DNA of 6,608 nucleotides from Eggerthellales bacterium UBA948 (GCA_002293265.1 DBCW01000062.1:32917-39524); one strand, 5' to 3'; shown: positions 1-5,810, numbered from the stretch's first letter. Program-made: numbers and translations. Notes: generated by a model not told the origin, from the letters alone.

Positions 1-308
1 GCCTACTGGAATTCTGCGGACGCTTTATTGGCTACGACAAAAACCCGCTAGGTTTATATTTTCCAATTATTGCTGCTGCGACAGTAATAGTAGCAGCTGT
101 TATAGGACTATACGGCTTTCTAAAGATCTGGCGAGATTTTGACAAAAAAGACCCAATGAAAGCACGTACAGGATACATGCTAATCGTAATGAGCCTAATA
201 ATGATAGTAAGCTTCATGCTATTCAGAACAATAATGCCATTAATTTTTGGGTACAGCACAGACCCAGCCCCAGTAGATTTCCTAGGTTTCACCACACCAG
301 GAATGTAA
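1..308 (+). CDS. C-terminal part of an unrecognised membrane protein (5' end outside window)
   Basis: An open frame (codons starting at base 3) runs from the window edge to TAA at 306-308, giving about 101 residues. I see two clear hydrophobic spans. The first is near residues 16-43 (around FPIIAAATVIVAAVIGLYGF). The second is near residues 58-82 (around YMLIVMSLIMIVSFMLF). They are joined by a charged loop (KIWRDFDKKDPMKARTG), and the protein ends in a short polar tail, DFLGFTTPGM. This fits the last two helices of an integral membrane protein, but I do not recognise the family. Codon use is unlike the neighbours: 8 of 11 Leu codons are CTA, 5 of 11 Ile codons are ATA, and most Val codons are GTA. 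The antisense frame at 32-340 is its shadow. The gene converges on the HD-domain gene. The start cannot be judged; reality of the frame is fairly sure, function unknown. Confidence 0.7.
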   Translation, partial: LLEFCGRFIGYDKNPLGLYFPIIAAATVIVAAVIGLYGFLKIWRDFDKKDPMKARTGYMLIVMSLIMIVSFMLFRTIMPLIFGYSTDPAPVDFLGFTTPGM

Positions 309-347
309 AAGAGAGCACAAAAAGGCCACAACACCCCCAAAGCCGTT

Positions 348-380
348 TATGTTTACCAATGCGAAGCATTAGTTAACATA
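348..380. terminator. Hairpin between convergent genes
   Basis: The arms at 348-362 (TATGTTTACCAATGC) and 366-380 (GCATTAGTTAACATA) pair over 15 positions with two mismatches around a GAA loop. It lies 40 bases after the stop of the membrane-protein gene and 42 bases beyond the stop of the HD-domain gene, a typical place for a shared bidirectional terminator. No clean T-run follows in the plus direction. In the minus direction a CCTTTTT run appears only further on, near 320, so termination is inferred from position and symmetry alone. Confidence 0.5.
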
Positions 381-421
381 ACATATATTATCAGGTATTT
401 AAATCCAGCCATAGAAGCTGC

Positions 422-946
422 TTACTCCACGCAATCTAGGGTGCGCATTGCTGTGATCGTACGCGTGATCAACTCATCTAGCTGCCAATTTAGCATGTCT
501 GCACCGCGCTGAATCGTCTCGCGAGAACAACCTGCAGCAAACGACGGTTGCTTGAATTTCTTCTTAACAGATTTTAGCTCCAAATCCTGAACGCTTCTTG
601 ATGGTCTCATTATAGCCACAGCACCAATAAGCCCCGTAAGCTCGTCTGTAGCGTACAGAATCTTTTCCATTATATGGACCGGTTCAAACTCAACACCGCT
701 TAACCCATAGCCATGACTCATTGCAGCCCTTATCAAGCTTTCGTCAATATCATATGACCGTAAAATTTCAATGCCTCTAACACAATGATCATCCGGAAAT
801 TGTTCAAAATCAACATCATGCAAAAGCCCAACCAGACCCCAAAACTCTTCATTTTCCGGATCGTACTCTTGCGCAAAATACTTCATAACGCCCTCAACAA
901 TACAAACATGCTTAATATGAAACTCCTTCTTGTTATACTCAGCCAA
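422..946 (-). CDS. HD-domain metal-dependent phosphohydrolase, TTG start (N-terminus apparently interrupted)
   Basis: The frame reads TTG at 946 to TAA at 422-424, giving 174 residues. The HD-superfamily metal ligands are in order: H13 (IKHVCIVEG), H43-D44 (LLHDVDF), H54, H78 (MSHGYG) and D101 (YATDELTGLI). The stretch YATDELTGLIGAVAIMRPSRS followed by LKSVKKKFKQPSFAAG is the conserved half of a stand-alone HD hydrolase family common in clostridia-like bacteria. Its substrate is not established; activity on nucleotides or other phosphoesters is a superfamily-level guess. The protein is probably cytosolic, with no signal peptide or membrane span. In-frame codons upstream of the TTG encode TRDKALEI, which looks like the normal family N-terminus. 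They are preceded by TAA (971-973), ATT and ATG (977-979), and a ribosome site at 990-997. So either the TTG is used, with only a weak AAGG 11 bases upstream, or the gene carries an early nonsense codon. It is transcribed divergently from the DUF362 gene. Confidence 0.85.
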   Translation of the reverse strand: MAEYNKKEFHIKHVCIVEGVMKYFAQEYDPENEEFWGLVGLLHDVDFEQFPDDHCVRGIEILRSYDIDESLIRAAMSHGYGLSGVEFEPVHIMEKILYATDELTGLIGAVAIMRPSRSVQDLELKSVKKKFKQPSFAAGCSRETIQRGADMLNWQLDELITRTITAMRTLDCVE

Positions 947-989
947 TATTTCGAGCGCCTTATCACGTGTTTAAATCATAACTACATAT

Positions 990-997
990 CCCCTTTC
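990..997 (-). promoter_or_regulatory. Ribosome binding site pointing to the ATG at 979-977, not the TTG at 946
   Basis: On the minus strand GAAAGGGG is followed by 10 bases and then ATG ATT TAA ACA CGT. It is the best Shine-Dalgarno match upstream of the HD gene. It serves an ATG in the same frame as the HD protein but two codons before a stop. This marks 979 as the ancestral start, or as a tiny leader frame whose termination could feed re-initiation at TTG 946. Confidence 0.55.
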
Positions 998-1075
998 ATA
1001 CATACATTGCTAGCATTATGTGTTTATTTTATTTTTCTTTTTTTAAACAGCACAATTTTAACGCATGCTCCCCTC

Positions 1076-1103
1076 TTGATATATTTCAAAAGCGAATGAT
1101 AAT
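1076..1103 (+). promoter_or_regulatory. Candidate sigma-70-type promoter for the DUF362 gene
   Basis: TTGATA (1076-1081, 5 of 6 to consensus) and GATAAT (1098-1103, 5 of 6) are separated by 16 bases. They lie about 75 bases upstream of the DUF362 start in the divergent gap at 980-1178. On the other strand the same gap holds only weaker boxes for the HD gene (CATAAT and TAAAAT within a T-rich stretch, plus strand about 1015-1045) without a convincing -35. This is a visual match only. Confidence 0.45.
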
Positions 1104-1168
1104 AGTTAAGTACAACAAACTATTGCTGACTGATTCAAGGTAGTTGCATACAGCTAAACCTATAGAAT

Positions 1169-1173
1169 GGGAG
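1169..1173 (+). promoter_or_regulatory. Ribosome binding site that sets the DUF362 start at 1179
   Basis: GGGAG lies 5 bases before the ATG at 1179. It partly overlaps the earlier in-frame ATG at 1167, which has no purine-rich site upstream (the preceding bases are CTAAACCTATAGA). This favours 1179 over 1167. Confidence 0.6.
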
Positions 1174-1178
1174 AAATA

Positions 1179-2357
1179 ATGCAAAATAACGCAAAAGATC
1201 AGGTGGGGGCTTCAGAGGTATATTTCTCATCAATGAGAGTAAAATCAGGAGAAAACCTACTCACAAAACTTGAAAATCTCGCTGTGAAAGCCGGAATAGA
1301 GAACATAGATTTCAAACATAAGTTTACCGCGATTAAACTTCACTTTGGCGAATCCGGAAACATTGCATATTTACGACCTAATTACGCAAAAGTACTTGTA
1401 GATTTAGTACGCAAAAAAGGTGGTCGCCCATTTCTTACTGATTGCAATACGCTTTATGCCGGACGCAGAAAAAACGCGCTTGAGCACTTGGATCTTGCCT
1501 ATGAGCACGGATTTTCACCTTTCTCAACAAACTGTCACATAATTATTGGTGATGGTCTTACGGGACAAGATGAGGTCTTGGTTCCGGTTCCAAACGGTGA
1601 ATATATTAAGGAAGCTCGGATCGGACGAGCTATCATGGACGCAGACGTATTGATATCACTCACCCACTTCAAAGGTCATTTTGAAACAGGTTTTGGTGGT
1701 GCCATTAAAAACATTGGTATGGGATGTGGATCGCGAGCCGGTAAGATGGAAATGCATGCTGCATCGGAGCCAAAGATAAATGCTGAAAAATGTATAGGTT
1801 GTAAAAAATGTGATAAGTATTGTGCATCTAATGCTATTGCTTACAACAATAAGAAAGCAGCAATAGATGCTGAAAAATGTGTAGGTTGTGGTTTGTGTAT
1901 TGGTGCCTGTCCTACAGACGCAATTTATTGTTCATTTGACGCTGACAGTTCGATACTTGACGCAAAAATGGCCGAATATACGCTTGCGATACTCAGCGAT
2001 AAACCCCACTTCCATATCAGTTTGGTGATCGACGTGTCTCCTTTGTGCGATTGTTGGGGCTCTAACGATGCACCGATAGTACAAGACATAGGCATGCTTG
2101 CAAGTTTTGATCCGGTAGCTTTAGACCTTGCATGCGCTGATCTGGTAAACGCCCAAACACCTGTAGAGAATAGTATGCTTGGAGAAAAACTTGCTGCATG
2201 CAGCCATAGTGATGATGAACATGGGCACAGCCATCACAACAGCGAAAGACCGGATTTCTTTACTACGCTTGCTCCTACGACCAATTGGCGTGCGCAAATA
2301 GAACACGCTGTGAAGATTGGCCTTGGCAGCGACAAATACAAGCTTATTGAGGTATAA
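1179..2357 (+). CDS. DUF362-family iron-sulfur protein with two [4Fe-4S] ferredoxin motifs
   Basis: The protein is 392 residues from ATG 1179; ATG 1167 would add four residues but lacks a ribosome site. The DUF362 domain is split. Its first part, residues about 10-195, carries KLHFGESGNIAYLRP, FLTDCNTLYAGRR and the LISLTHFKGH / GFGGAIKNIGMG block. Its second part, residues about 255-345, carries DCWGSNDAPIVQDIGML and FDPVALDLACADLVN. A bacterial ferredoxin insert sits between them: C205-x2-C208-x2-C211-x3-C215, and C234-x2-C237-x2-C240-x3-C244-P. This spacing is the classic pattern for two [4Fe-4S] clusters. The first motif ends in CAS rather than CP, a common variation. After residue 340 there is a short His/Asp-rich stretch (CSHSDDEHGHSHH). 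No signal peptide or membrane span is seen, so it is probably a soluble electron-transfer protein. The function of DUF362 is not established. It appears monocistronic, with its own promoter upstream and a repeat element directly downstream. Confidence 0.93.
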   Translation: MQNNAKDQVGASEVYFSSMRVKSGENLLTKLENLAVKAGIENIDFKHKFTAIKLHFGESGNIAYLRPNYAKVLVDLVRKKGGRPFLTDCNTLYAGRRKNALEHLDLAYEHGFSPFSTNCHIIIGDGLTGQDEVLVPVPNGEYIKEARIGRAIMDADVLISLTHFKGHFETGFGGAIKNIGMGCGSRAGKMEMHAASEPKINAEKCIGCKKCDKYCASNAIAYNNKKAAIDAEKCVGCGLCIGACPTDAIYCSFDADSSILDAKMAEYTLAILSDKPHFHISLVIDVSPLCDCWGSNDAPIVQDIGMLASFDPVALDLACADLVNAQTPVENSMLGEKLAACSHSDDEHGHSHHNSERPDFFTTLAPTTNWRAQIEHAVKIGLGSDKYKLIEV

Positions 2358-2380
2358 AATTAAAGAGAGCTGTATCAAAA

Positions 2381-2421
2381 GTACTATGGCAAAAAGGTTC
2401 CTTTAACTTTTGCCATAGTAC
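2381..2421. repeat. Perfect 14-bp stem hairpin after the DUF362 gene
   Basis: GTACTATGGCAAAA (2381-2394) pairs exactly with TTTTGCCATAGTAC (2408-2421) across a 13-base loop. It lies 23 bases after the DUF362 stop, immediately inside the left inverted end of the surrounding element. No T-run follows it, so it may stabilise or end the transcript without being a standard terminator. ACTATGG recurs at 2431-2437 directly before the palindromic core. Confidence 0.75.
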
Positions 2422-2437
2422 TAGCCGCTTACTATGG

Positions 2438-2457
2438 ATTCCCGCTTTCGCGGGAAT
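2438..2457. repeat. Palindromic repeat ATTCCCGC-TTTC-GCGGGAAT
   Basis: This is an 8-bp perfect inverted repeat with a four-base spacer. It is preceded by CTATGG and followed by GACA. The same core occurs at 4776-4795 (preceded by TTATGG, followed by AACA) and, with one base change, at 4722-4741. The core resembles dispersed intergenic repeats known from many bacteria, such as the Neisseria dRS3 type with ATTCCC/GGGAAT ends. Confidence 0.8.
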
Positions 2458-2607
2458 GACAGGGGTGTTCAGGAATGACATAGAGAGACACGGGAATCCA
2501 CAGGATGGTGCTAGTGTTGCAGGAAGAGACGCGGAAACGGCGGAAAAAAAAGTGGGAATGATAATCCTGGTTTTGATACAGCCCGCTCGTTTTTGCAAGT
2601 CGAAGTT

Positions 2608-4401
2608 TTAAACATCCATGATCAACGGAATAATCATTGGACGGCGTCTACAACGCTCCCAGAGCAACCCGGAAATGCTTTCTCGCAAAGCACGCTTTAT
2701 AGAGTTTGGGTTAGAACCCTTATCGCCTGCGTGCTTATTTATTGTTCTTTCGGCAACTGAGATGAGATCGTCTATCAAATTGGGATCGTCAGCGCCACTA
2801 ACACCGCGCATAATGACCTCAGGCTTCCCTACAGCCTTAAAATCGCGACGACGAAGCATGCATACAACAGTAACTATACCGTCGTTAGCAAGTGTTTGTC
2901 TGTCTTTTAGCACTACTGCAGAAATATCGCCAACAGAAAGCCCATCAACAAATACAATGCCACTCTCTACGGGATTGCCTCGCCTAACACCGCTTTCATC
3001 CAACAATAAGGTATCTCCTGTTTCAATGATAAATATATTTGACGGAGAAATGCCTACTTCCTTTGCTAATTCGGCGTGAGCGCGTAGATGCATTGCCTCG
3101 CCATGAACCGGCATAAGGTTTTTAGGTTGAGCAAGTGTTAACATTAATTTGAGCTCTTCTGCACCGGCATGTCCGGATACATGCACTAAAGCTCTGTGTT
3201 TGTCGTATACAATTGCACCTATCTTTGACAATGCATTTGCAACACGGGTTACAGCTTTTTCATTCCCGGGAACAGGACTCGCTGAAATAATCACCGTATC
3301 GCCTTCTTCAATAGATACTGTCCTGTGTTCGCCGTTAGCCATGCGAGCCAAAGCGGAAAGCGGTTCGCCTTGTGATCCTGTGCATAAAATGACTGTCTGC
3401 TCAGGCGGGATATCTTTTGTAGTGTAGGCATCAATCAACGATTTTTCTTCAACATTTAAGTACCCAAGATCACGAGCAATTTTGGTGTTGGTCAGCATCG
3501 ATCGACCTGTTACTGCAACTTTTCGTTTAGCCACCTTAGCAGCATCACAAACTTGTTGGATACGATGTATGTGACTGGAAAACGAAGCTACGATTACACG
3601 TTGCTTAGCAGCAGCGACAATCTGTTTTAAAACCTTTCCGACCTCCGCTTCAGATTTAGTGAAGTTGGGATTGTTTGCGTTAGTGGAGTCAGAAAGCATA
3701 AGATCGATGCCGGTCTTGGCAAATCTGGAAATTGCAGCAAAGTCTGTCACGATGCCATCGATCGGAGTTTGATCCAACTTAAAGTCACCGGTGTGCAAAA
3801 CATTACCAACAGGCGTCCTGATAAAAACACCTAAAGATGCCGGTATAGAATGGTTGACGCTAAAGAAGTCACAGCCAAAATTGTTTATCGCCACATGTTC
3901 ACCGGGTAAAACTTCTCTAAAGCGAGCATTCTTAATCTTGTGCTCAGCAAATTTACCTTCAATAAATCCAAGCGTTAATTTACTTCCCATAATAGGAACA
4001 TTAGGTTTATCTAAATCCTTAAGCAAATAAGGCAAAGCACCGGTATGATCTTCATGTCCATGCGTGATGATAACTGCTCGAAGCTTCTCAGCGTTTTCGA
4101 GAATATATGTATAATCCGGTAAAATTAAGTCTACGCCGGGATGGTCATCATCGGGAAACATCAAGCCGGCATCTACAACAATCATGTCAGTTCCGTACTC
4201 AAAAACTGTCATGTTCTTACCAATGCCGTCCAAACCTCCAAGAGGTATTACCTTTAGTTGAAGCCCCGTCCGTTTCTCTTTGCTGCCGTTTGATTCTTTT
4301 GATTGTTTTCGTTTTTGAAGTCTGTTTTGGCTGCTTTTGGGTTTTCTTTTTTGAGGTTGATCGTTAACAACCTCGCGCTTAGTAGATGTTCTTCTATCCA
4401 A
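2608..4401 (-). CDS. rnj: Ribonuclease J (5'-3' exonuclease / endonuclease)
   Basis: The protein is 597 residues, from TTG at 4401 to TAA at 2608-2610. Residues 1-46 are a Lys/Arg/Gln/Ser-rich, probably disordered extension. The metallo-beta-lactamase fold starts near 47 (LQLKVIPLGGLDGIGKN). Metal ligands are visible as the HGHEDH motif (H114, H116, D118, H119), H184 (SVNHS), D206 (HTGDF) and H433 (PVHGE). The beta-CASP part carries SFSSHIHR (273-280) and HVSGHAG (407-413). The C-terminal domain runs to the family-typical ending RRRPMIIPLIMDV, so the gene is complete. RNase J degrades and processes mRNA and matures rRNA in the cytoplasm, and is the central 5'-end-dependent nuclease where RNase E is absent. 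The start is supported by GAGG seven bases upstream; the nearby ATG at 4415-4413 meets TAG after one codon. The order after aspartokinase and dapA matches the B. subtilis dapG-dapA-rnjB neighbourhood, but 436 bases and a terminator separate it from dapA here. Confidence 0.97.
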   Translation of the reverse strand: MDRRTSTKREVVNDQPQKRKPKSSQNRLQKRKQSKESNGSKEKRTGLQLKVIPLGGLDGIGKNMTVFEYGTDMIVVDAGLMFPDDDHPGVDLILPDYTYILENAEKLRAVIITHGHEDHTGALPYLLKDLDKPNVPIMGSKLTLGFIEGKFAEHKIKNARFREVLPGEHVAINNFGCDFFSVNHSIPASLGVFIRTPVGNVLHTGDFKLDQTPIDGIVTDFAAISRFAKTGIDLMLSDSTNANNPNFTKSEAEVGKVLKQIVAAAKQRVIVASFSSHIHRIQQVCDAAKVAKRKVAVTGRSMLTNTKIARDLGYLNVEEKSLIDAYTTKDIPPEQTVILCTGSQGEPLSALARMANGEHRTVSIEEGDTVIISASPVPGNEKAVTRVANALSKIGAIVYDKHRALVHVSGHAGAEELKLMLTLAQPKNLMPVHGEAMHLRAHAELAKEVGISPSNIFIIETGDTLLLDESGVRRGNPVESGIVFVDGLSVGDISAVVLKDRQTLANDGIVTVVCMLRRRDFKAVGKPEVIMRGVSGADDPNLIDDLISVAERTINKHAGDKGSNPNSIKRALRESISGLLWERCRRRPMIIPLIMDV

Positions 4402-4407
4402 AGAACT

Positions 4408-4412
4408 ACCTC
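4408..4412 (-). promoter_or_regulatory. Ribosome binding site that supports the TTG start of rnj
   Basis: On the minus strand GAGGT (core GAGG, 4412-4409) is followed by seven bases to TTG at 4401. No in-frame ATG with a comparable site lies within the basic N-terminal extension, which contains no internal Met before the catalytic domain. The full 597-residue form is therefore the best reading. Confidence 0.65.
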
Positions 4413-4579
4413 ATTTCTTTTTTTTGATCGGTATATTTACGCGACCCAGCAATACTAAAAAGTCTTATGTGTCGGGTTAATATATCGATACATTTAGTAA
4501 ATATATTTCAGGCCAACATAGTTGACCGTTCGTCCTTTTGAAAGCCGTTAAGCGCAGTCTAGTGCTCAACGATAGAGCA

Positions 4580-4607
4580 ATTTTAGCATATTTAATCAGT
4601 TAAACAA
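4580..4607 (-). promoter_or_regulatory. Possible extended -10 promoter for rnj
   Basis: On the minus strand TGC-TAAAAT (TAAAAT at 4585-4580, 5 of 6 to consensus, with an upstream TG) lies 16 bases after TTGTTT (4607-4602), a poor -35. It sits just past the dapA terminator and would give an rnj leader of roughly 170 bases. Within that leader TGCTC/GAGCA (4563-4579) can form a small hairpin. The rest of 4413-4560 is A/T-rich and shows me no further motif. Confidence 0.3.
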
Positions 4608-4634
4608 AAAGAGCCGAAAACGATCTCCGGCTCT
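4602..4634 (-). terminator. Factor-independent terminator for the lysC-dapA transcript
   Basis: Read on the minus strand, AGAGCCG (4634-4628) pairs with CGGCTCT (4616-4610) over 7 bp around an 11-base loop. It is followed directly by TTTTTGTTT (4609-4602, continuing the T-run). This is the standard stem plus U-tract layout. It lies about 200 bases downstream of the dapA stop and before rnj, so it should separate the two transcripts at least partly. Confidence 0.75.
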
Positions 4635-4721
4635 ATTGCAAATTAAACTATTGTAAAAACCCACAAACGCTACTGCCAGACGCTGTCCGAAAAGTCTGTC
4701 ATTCTCGCAGCCTTCCCTATC

Positions 4722-4741
4722 ATTCCCGCGAAGGCGAGAAT
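4722..4741. repeat. Palindromic repeat, variant copy (ATTCCCGCGAAGGCGAGAAT)
   Basis: This is the same 20-base core as at 2438-2457 and 4776-4795, in inverse orientation, with one arm changed (GCGAGAAT instead of GCGGGAAT). A further half-copy, ATTCTCGC, at 4701-4708 matches the changed arm exactly in inverse, so 4701-4708 and 4734-4741 can also pair. Confidence 0.75.
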
Positions 4742-4775
4742 CTAGTTTACATAATGAATAAGTCATTTGTTATGG

Positions 4776-4795
4776 ATTCCCGCCTTCGCGGGAAT
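4776..4795. repeat. Palindromic repeat ATTCCCGC-CTTC-GCGGGAAT
   Basis: This is a perfect 8-bp inverted repeat with a four-base loop. It is preceded by TTATGG and followed by AACA. It differs from the 2438-2457 copy only in one loop base and in flanking positions, which argues for common descent of the two intergenic elements. Confidence 0.8.
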
Positions 4796-4837
4796 AACAA
4801 CTTGGGTTATATGCAAGGCTTTCAGACAGTCTGACCA

Positions 4838-5734
4838 CTATGTAAGCACGCCTACCGCACGCATGACATCTGCTAACTTAGCTATTTGTTCCTCCGTGGC
4901 ATCCACTAATGGCAAGCGTACTCCCCCACAGTCATAATCAAGTAATCTCATAGCTGCTTTTGGCATGATTGGATTAGCGGTTACGAAAAGCTCTTTCATC
5001 AAAGGTTGCAAGGCATCATGTGCCGCTTTTGCTTCAATTTGCTTTCCCTCAGCCATTAAAGTGACAATTTCATTCATGCGCTCAGGAGCAACATTGCCGA
5101 TCGTGGAGATAACGCCATAACCGCCAAGCTCCATAATCTTATAGGTAGCATCATCATCACCGGAATATACTGCAAAGCCTTCGGGTGCCTCGTCTATTAT
5201 GCGTTTAATCTGATCAAAATCCCCGCTTGCTTCTTTGACCGCCACGATGTTGTCAAGATCATGAGCCAGGCGAAGCGTAGTCTCAGCTTGCATGTTAATT
5301 ACACATCGCCCCGGAATGTTATAAAGAATTACCGGCAGATCAACAGCTGAGGCAATTGATTTAAAGTGTTGATATAAGCCCTCTTGCGGAGGCTTGTTGT
5401 AGTAAGGTACTACCAACATGATGCCGTCTACGCCGAGACTAACAACTTCCTTAGCAAAGTCGACCGAATCAGAAGTGCAATTATCGCCAACATTGGCGAT
5501 TACCGGCACACGATCTCCGACTGCTTCCAAAACTGCTTTGAAAAGTTTTATCTTTTGCGGATAAAAAACCGTCGGTGACTCACCGGTAGTTCCATTTATG
5601 ATGAGCGCATCAGATCCCTTGTCAACCAAACGCGTAGCCAGTTCTTGCGCGCGTTTAAGATCAAGGTCTCTATCTGCGTCAAAAGGTGTAATCATTGCCG
5701 GAATGAAACGTCCGAATGGTATAGATCCTTTCAT
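4838..5734 (-). CDS. dapA: 4-hydroxy-tetrahydrodipicolinate synthase
   Basis: The protein is 298 residues, from ATG 5734 to TAG 4838-4840; family members are usually about 290-300. It condenses pyruvate with aspartate 4-semialdehyde, the first committed step to diaminopimelate and lysine, in the cytosol. Visible active-site features are the GTTGES loop (T49, T50), Y112 in PYYNKP, Y138 and R143 in LYNIPGR, and the Schiff-base lysine K167 in VAVKEASGD. All are in the expected order on a TIM-barrel sequence. An in-frame TTG at 5761 would add nine residues (TYYRKELE and so on), but those codons are the ribosome site itself (AAAGGAG, 5747-5741), so 5734 is the start. The gene follows aspartokinase after 141 bases and probably shares its transcript. 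Feedback control by lysine cannot be judged from what I see. Confidence 0.97.
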   Translation of the reverse strand: MKGSIPFGRFIPAMITPFDADRDLDLKRAQELATRLVDKGSDALIINGTTGESPTVFYPQKIKLFKAVLEAVGDRVPVIANVGDNCTSDSVDFAKEVVSLGVDGIMLVVPYYNKPPQEGLYQHFKSIASAVDLPVILYNIPGRCVINMQAETTLRLAHDLDNIVAVKEASGDFDQIKRIIDEAPEGFAVYSGDDDATYKIMELGGYGVISTIGNVAPERMNEIVTLMAEGKQIEAKAAHDALQPLMKELFVTANPIMPKAAMRLLDYDCGGVRLPLVDATEEQIAKLADVMRAVGVLT

Positions 5735-5740
5735 TTCGAG

Positions 5741-5747
5741 CTCCTTT
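5741..5747 (-). promoter_or_regulatory. Strong ribosome binding site of dapA
   Basis: On the minus strand AAAGGAG lies six bases before ATG 5734. It fixes the start and rules out the upstream in-frame TTG at 5761. Confidence 0.8.
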
Positions 5748-5810
5748 CGATAATAAGTCAAATTGCCATTAATTGGTTCCCCAGTTTAACATGCCTTTTT
5801 GAGTTGTGGT

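Larger units (their letters stand above)
2367..2584. mobile_element. MITE-like intergenic element with inverted ends (218 bp)
   Basis: The left end GCTGTATCAAAA (2369-2380) is exactly inverted at the right end (2571-2582). With one mismatch the arms extend to 14 bases (GAGCTGTATCAAAA against GGGCTGTATCAAAA). Inside are a perfect 14-bp hairpin (2381-2421), a palindrome ATTCCCGC-TTTC-GCGGGAAT (2438-2457), and several decayed half-copies (GGAATGACA at about 2472, CGGGAATCC at about 2490, GTGGGAATGAT at about 2552). No transposase frame exists. The minus-strand ORF across it contains VIPAKAGIH, the usual spurious translation of this repeat. It fills almost the whole gap between the convergent DUF362 and rnj genes, starting 9 bases after one stop and ending 23 bases before the other. 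No target duplication is evident. The mobile nature is inferred from the ends and from a related copy at 4678-4835. Confidence 0.6.
4678..4835. mobile_element. MITE-like long imperfect palindrome (about 158 bp) after dapA
   Basis: The outer arms CAGAC-(GC)-TGTCCGAAAAG (from 4677) and, on the opposite strand, CAGAC-TGTCTGAAAG (from 4833) are near-identical inverted ends. They share CTGTCYGAAA at 4683-4692 and 4820-4829. Further in, two inverted copies of the ATTCCCGC core (4722-4741 and 4776-4795) face each other. The centre (CATAATGA against TCATTTGTTATG) also pairs, with a bulge. The element is symmetric about position 4757. It has no coding capacity and ends about 2 bases from the dapA stop. 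The end sequence resembles that of the 2367-2584 element (CTGTCYGAAA against CTGTATCAAA), and the core is shared. Transposition is inferred; no target duplication is clear. Confidence 0.55.

Noticed and set aside
32..340. Minus-strand frame of 102 codons opposite the membrane-protein fragment
   Set aside because: The plus frame gives clean alternating helices, a charged loop and a coherent end; the minus frame shows no domain and looks like its complement.
785..1099. Plus-strand frame of 104 codons across the HD gene start and the divergent gap
   Set aside because: It is antisense to the well-supported HD gene, and its hydrophobic end comes from the T-rich promoter region. No ribosome site.
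2438..2570. CRISPR array from the repeated GGGAATGACA-like strings
   Set aside because: The repeats are degenerate and unequal in spacing, only about ten bases are shared, and they lie inside an inverted-end element. No cas genes are nearby.
2344..2598. Minus-strand frame of 84 codons containing VIPAKAGIH
   Set aside because: It lies wholly within the repeat element. The VIPAKAGIH string is a known artefact of translating the ATTCCCGC-type repeat, and no ribosome site or domain is seen.
2618..3079. Plus-strand frame of 153 codons inside rnj (also 3149-3427, 3791-4030 and 4107-4367)
   Set aside because: All are antisense shadows of the RNase J gene, which has full family motifs.
4838..5761. 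dapA start at the TTG at 5761
   Set aside because: The extra nine codons consist of the Shine-Dalgarno region AAAGGAG of the ATG at 5734, which matches the usual family N-terminus.
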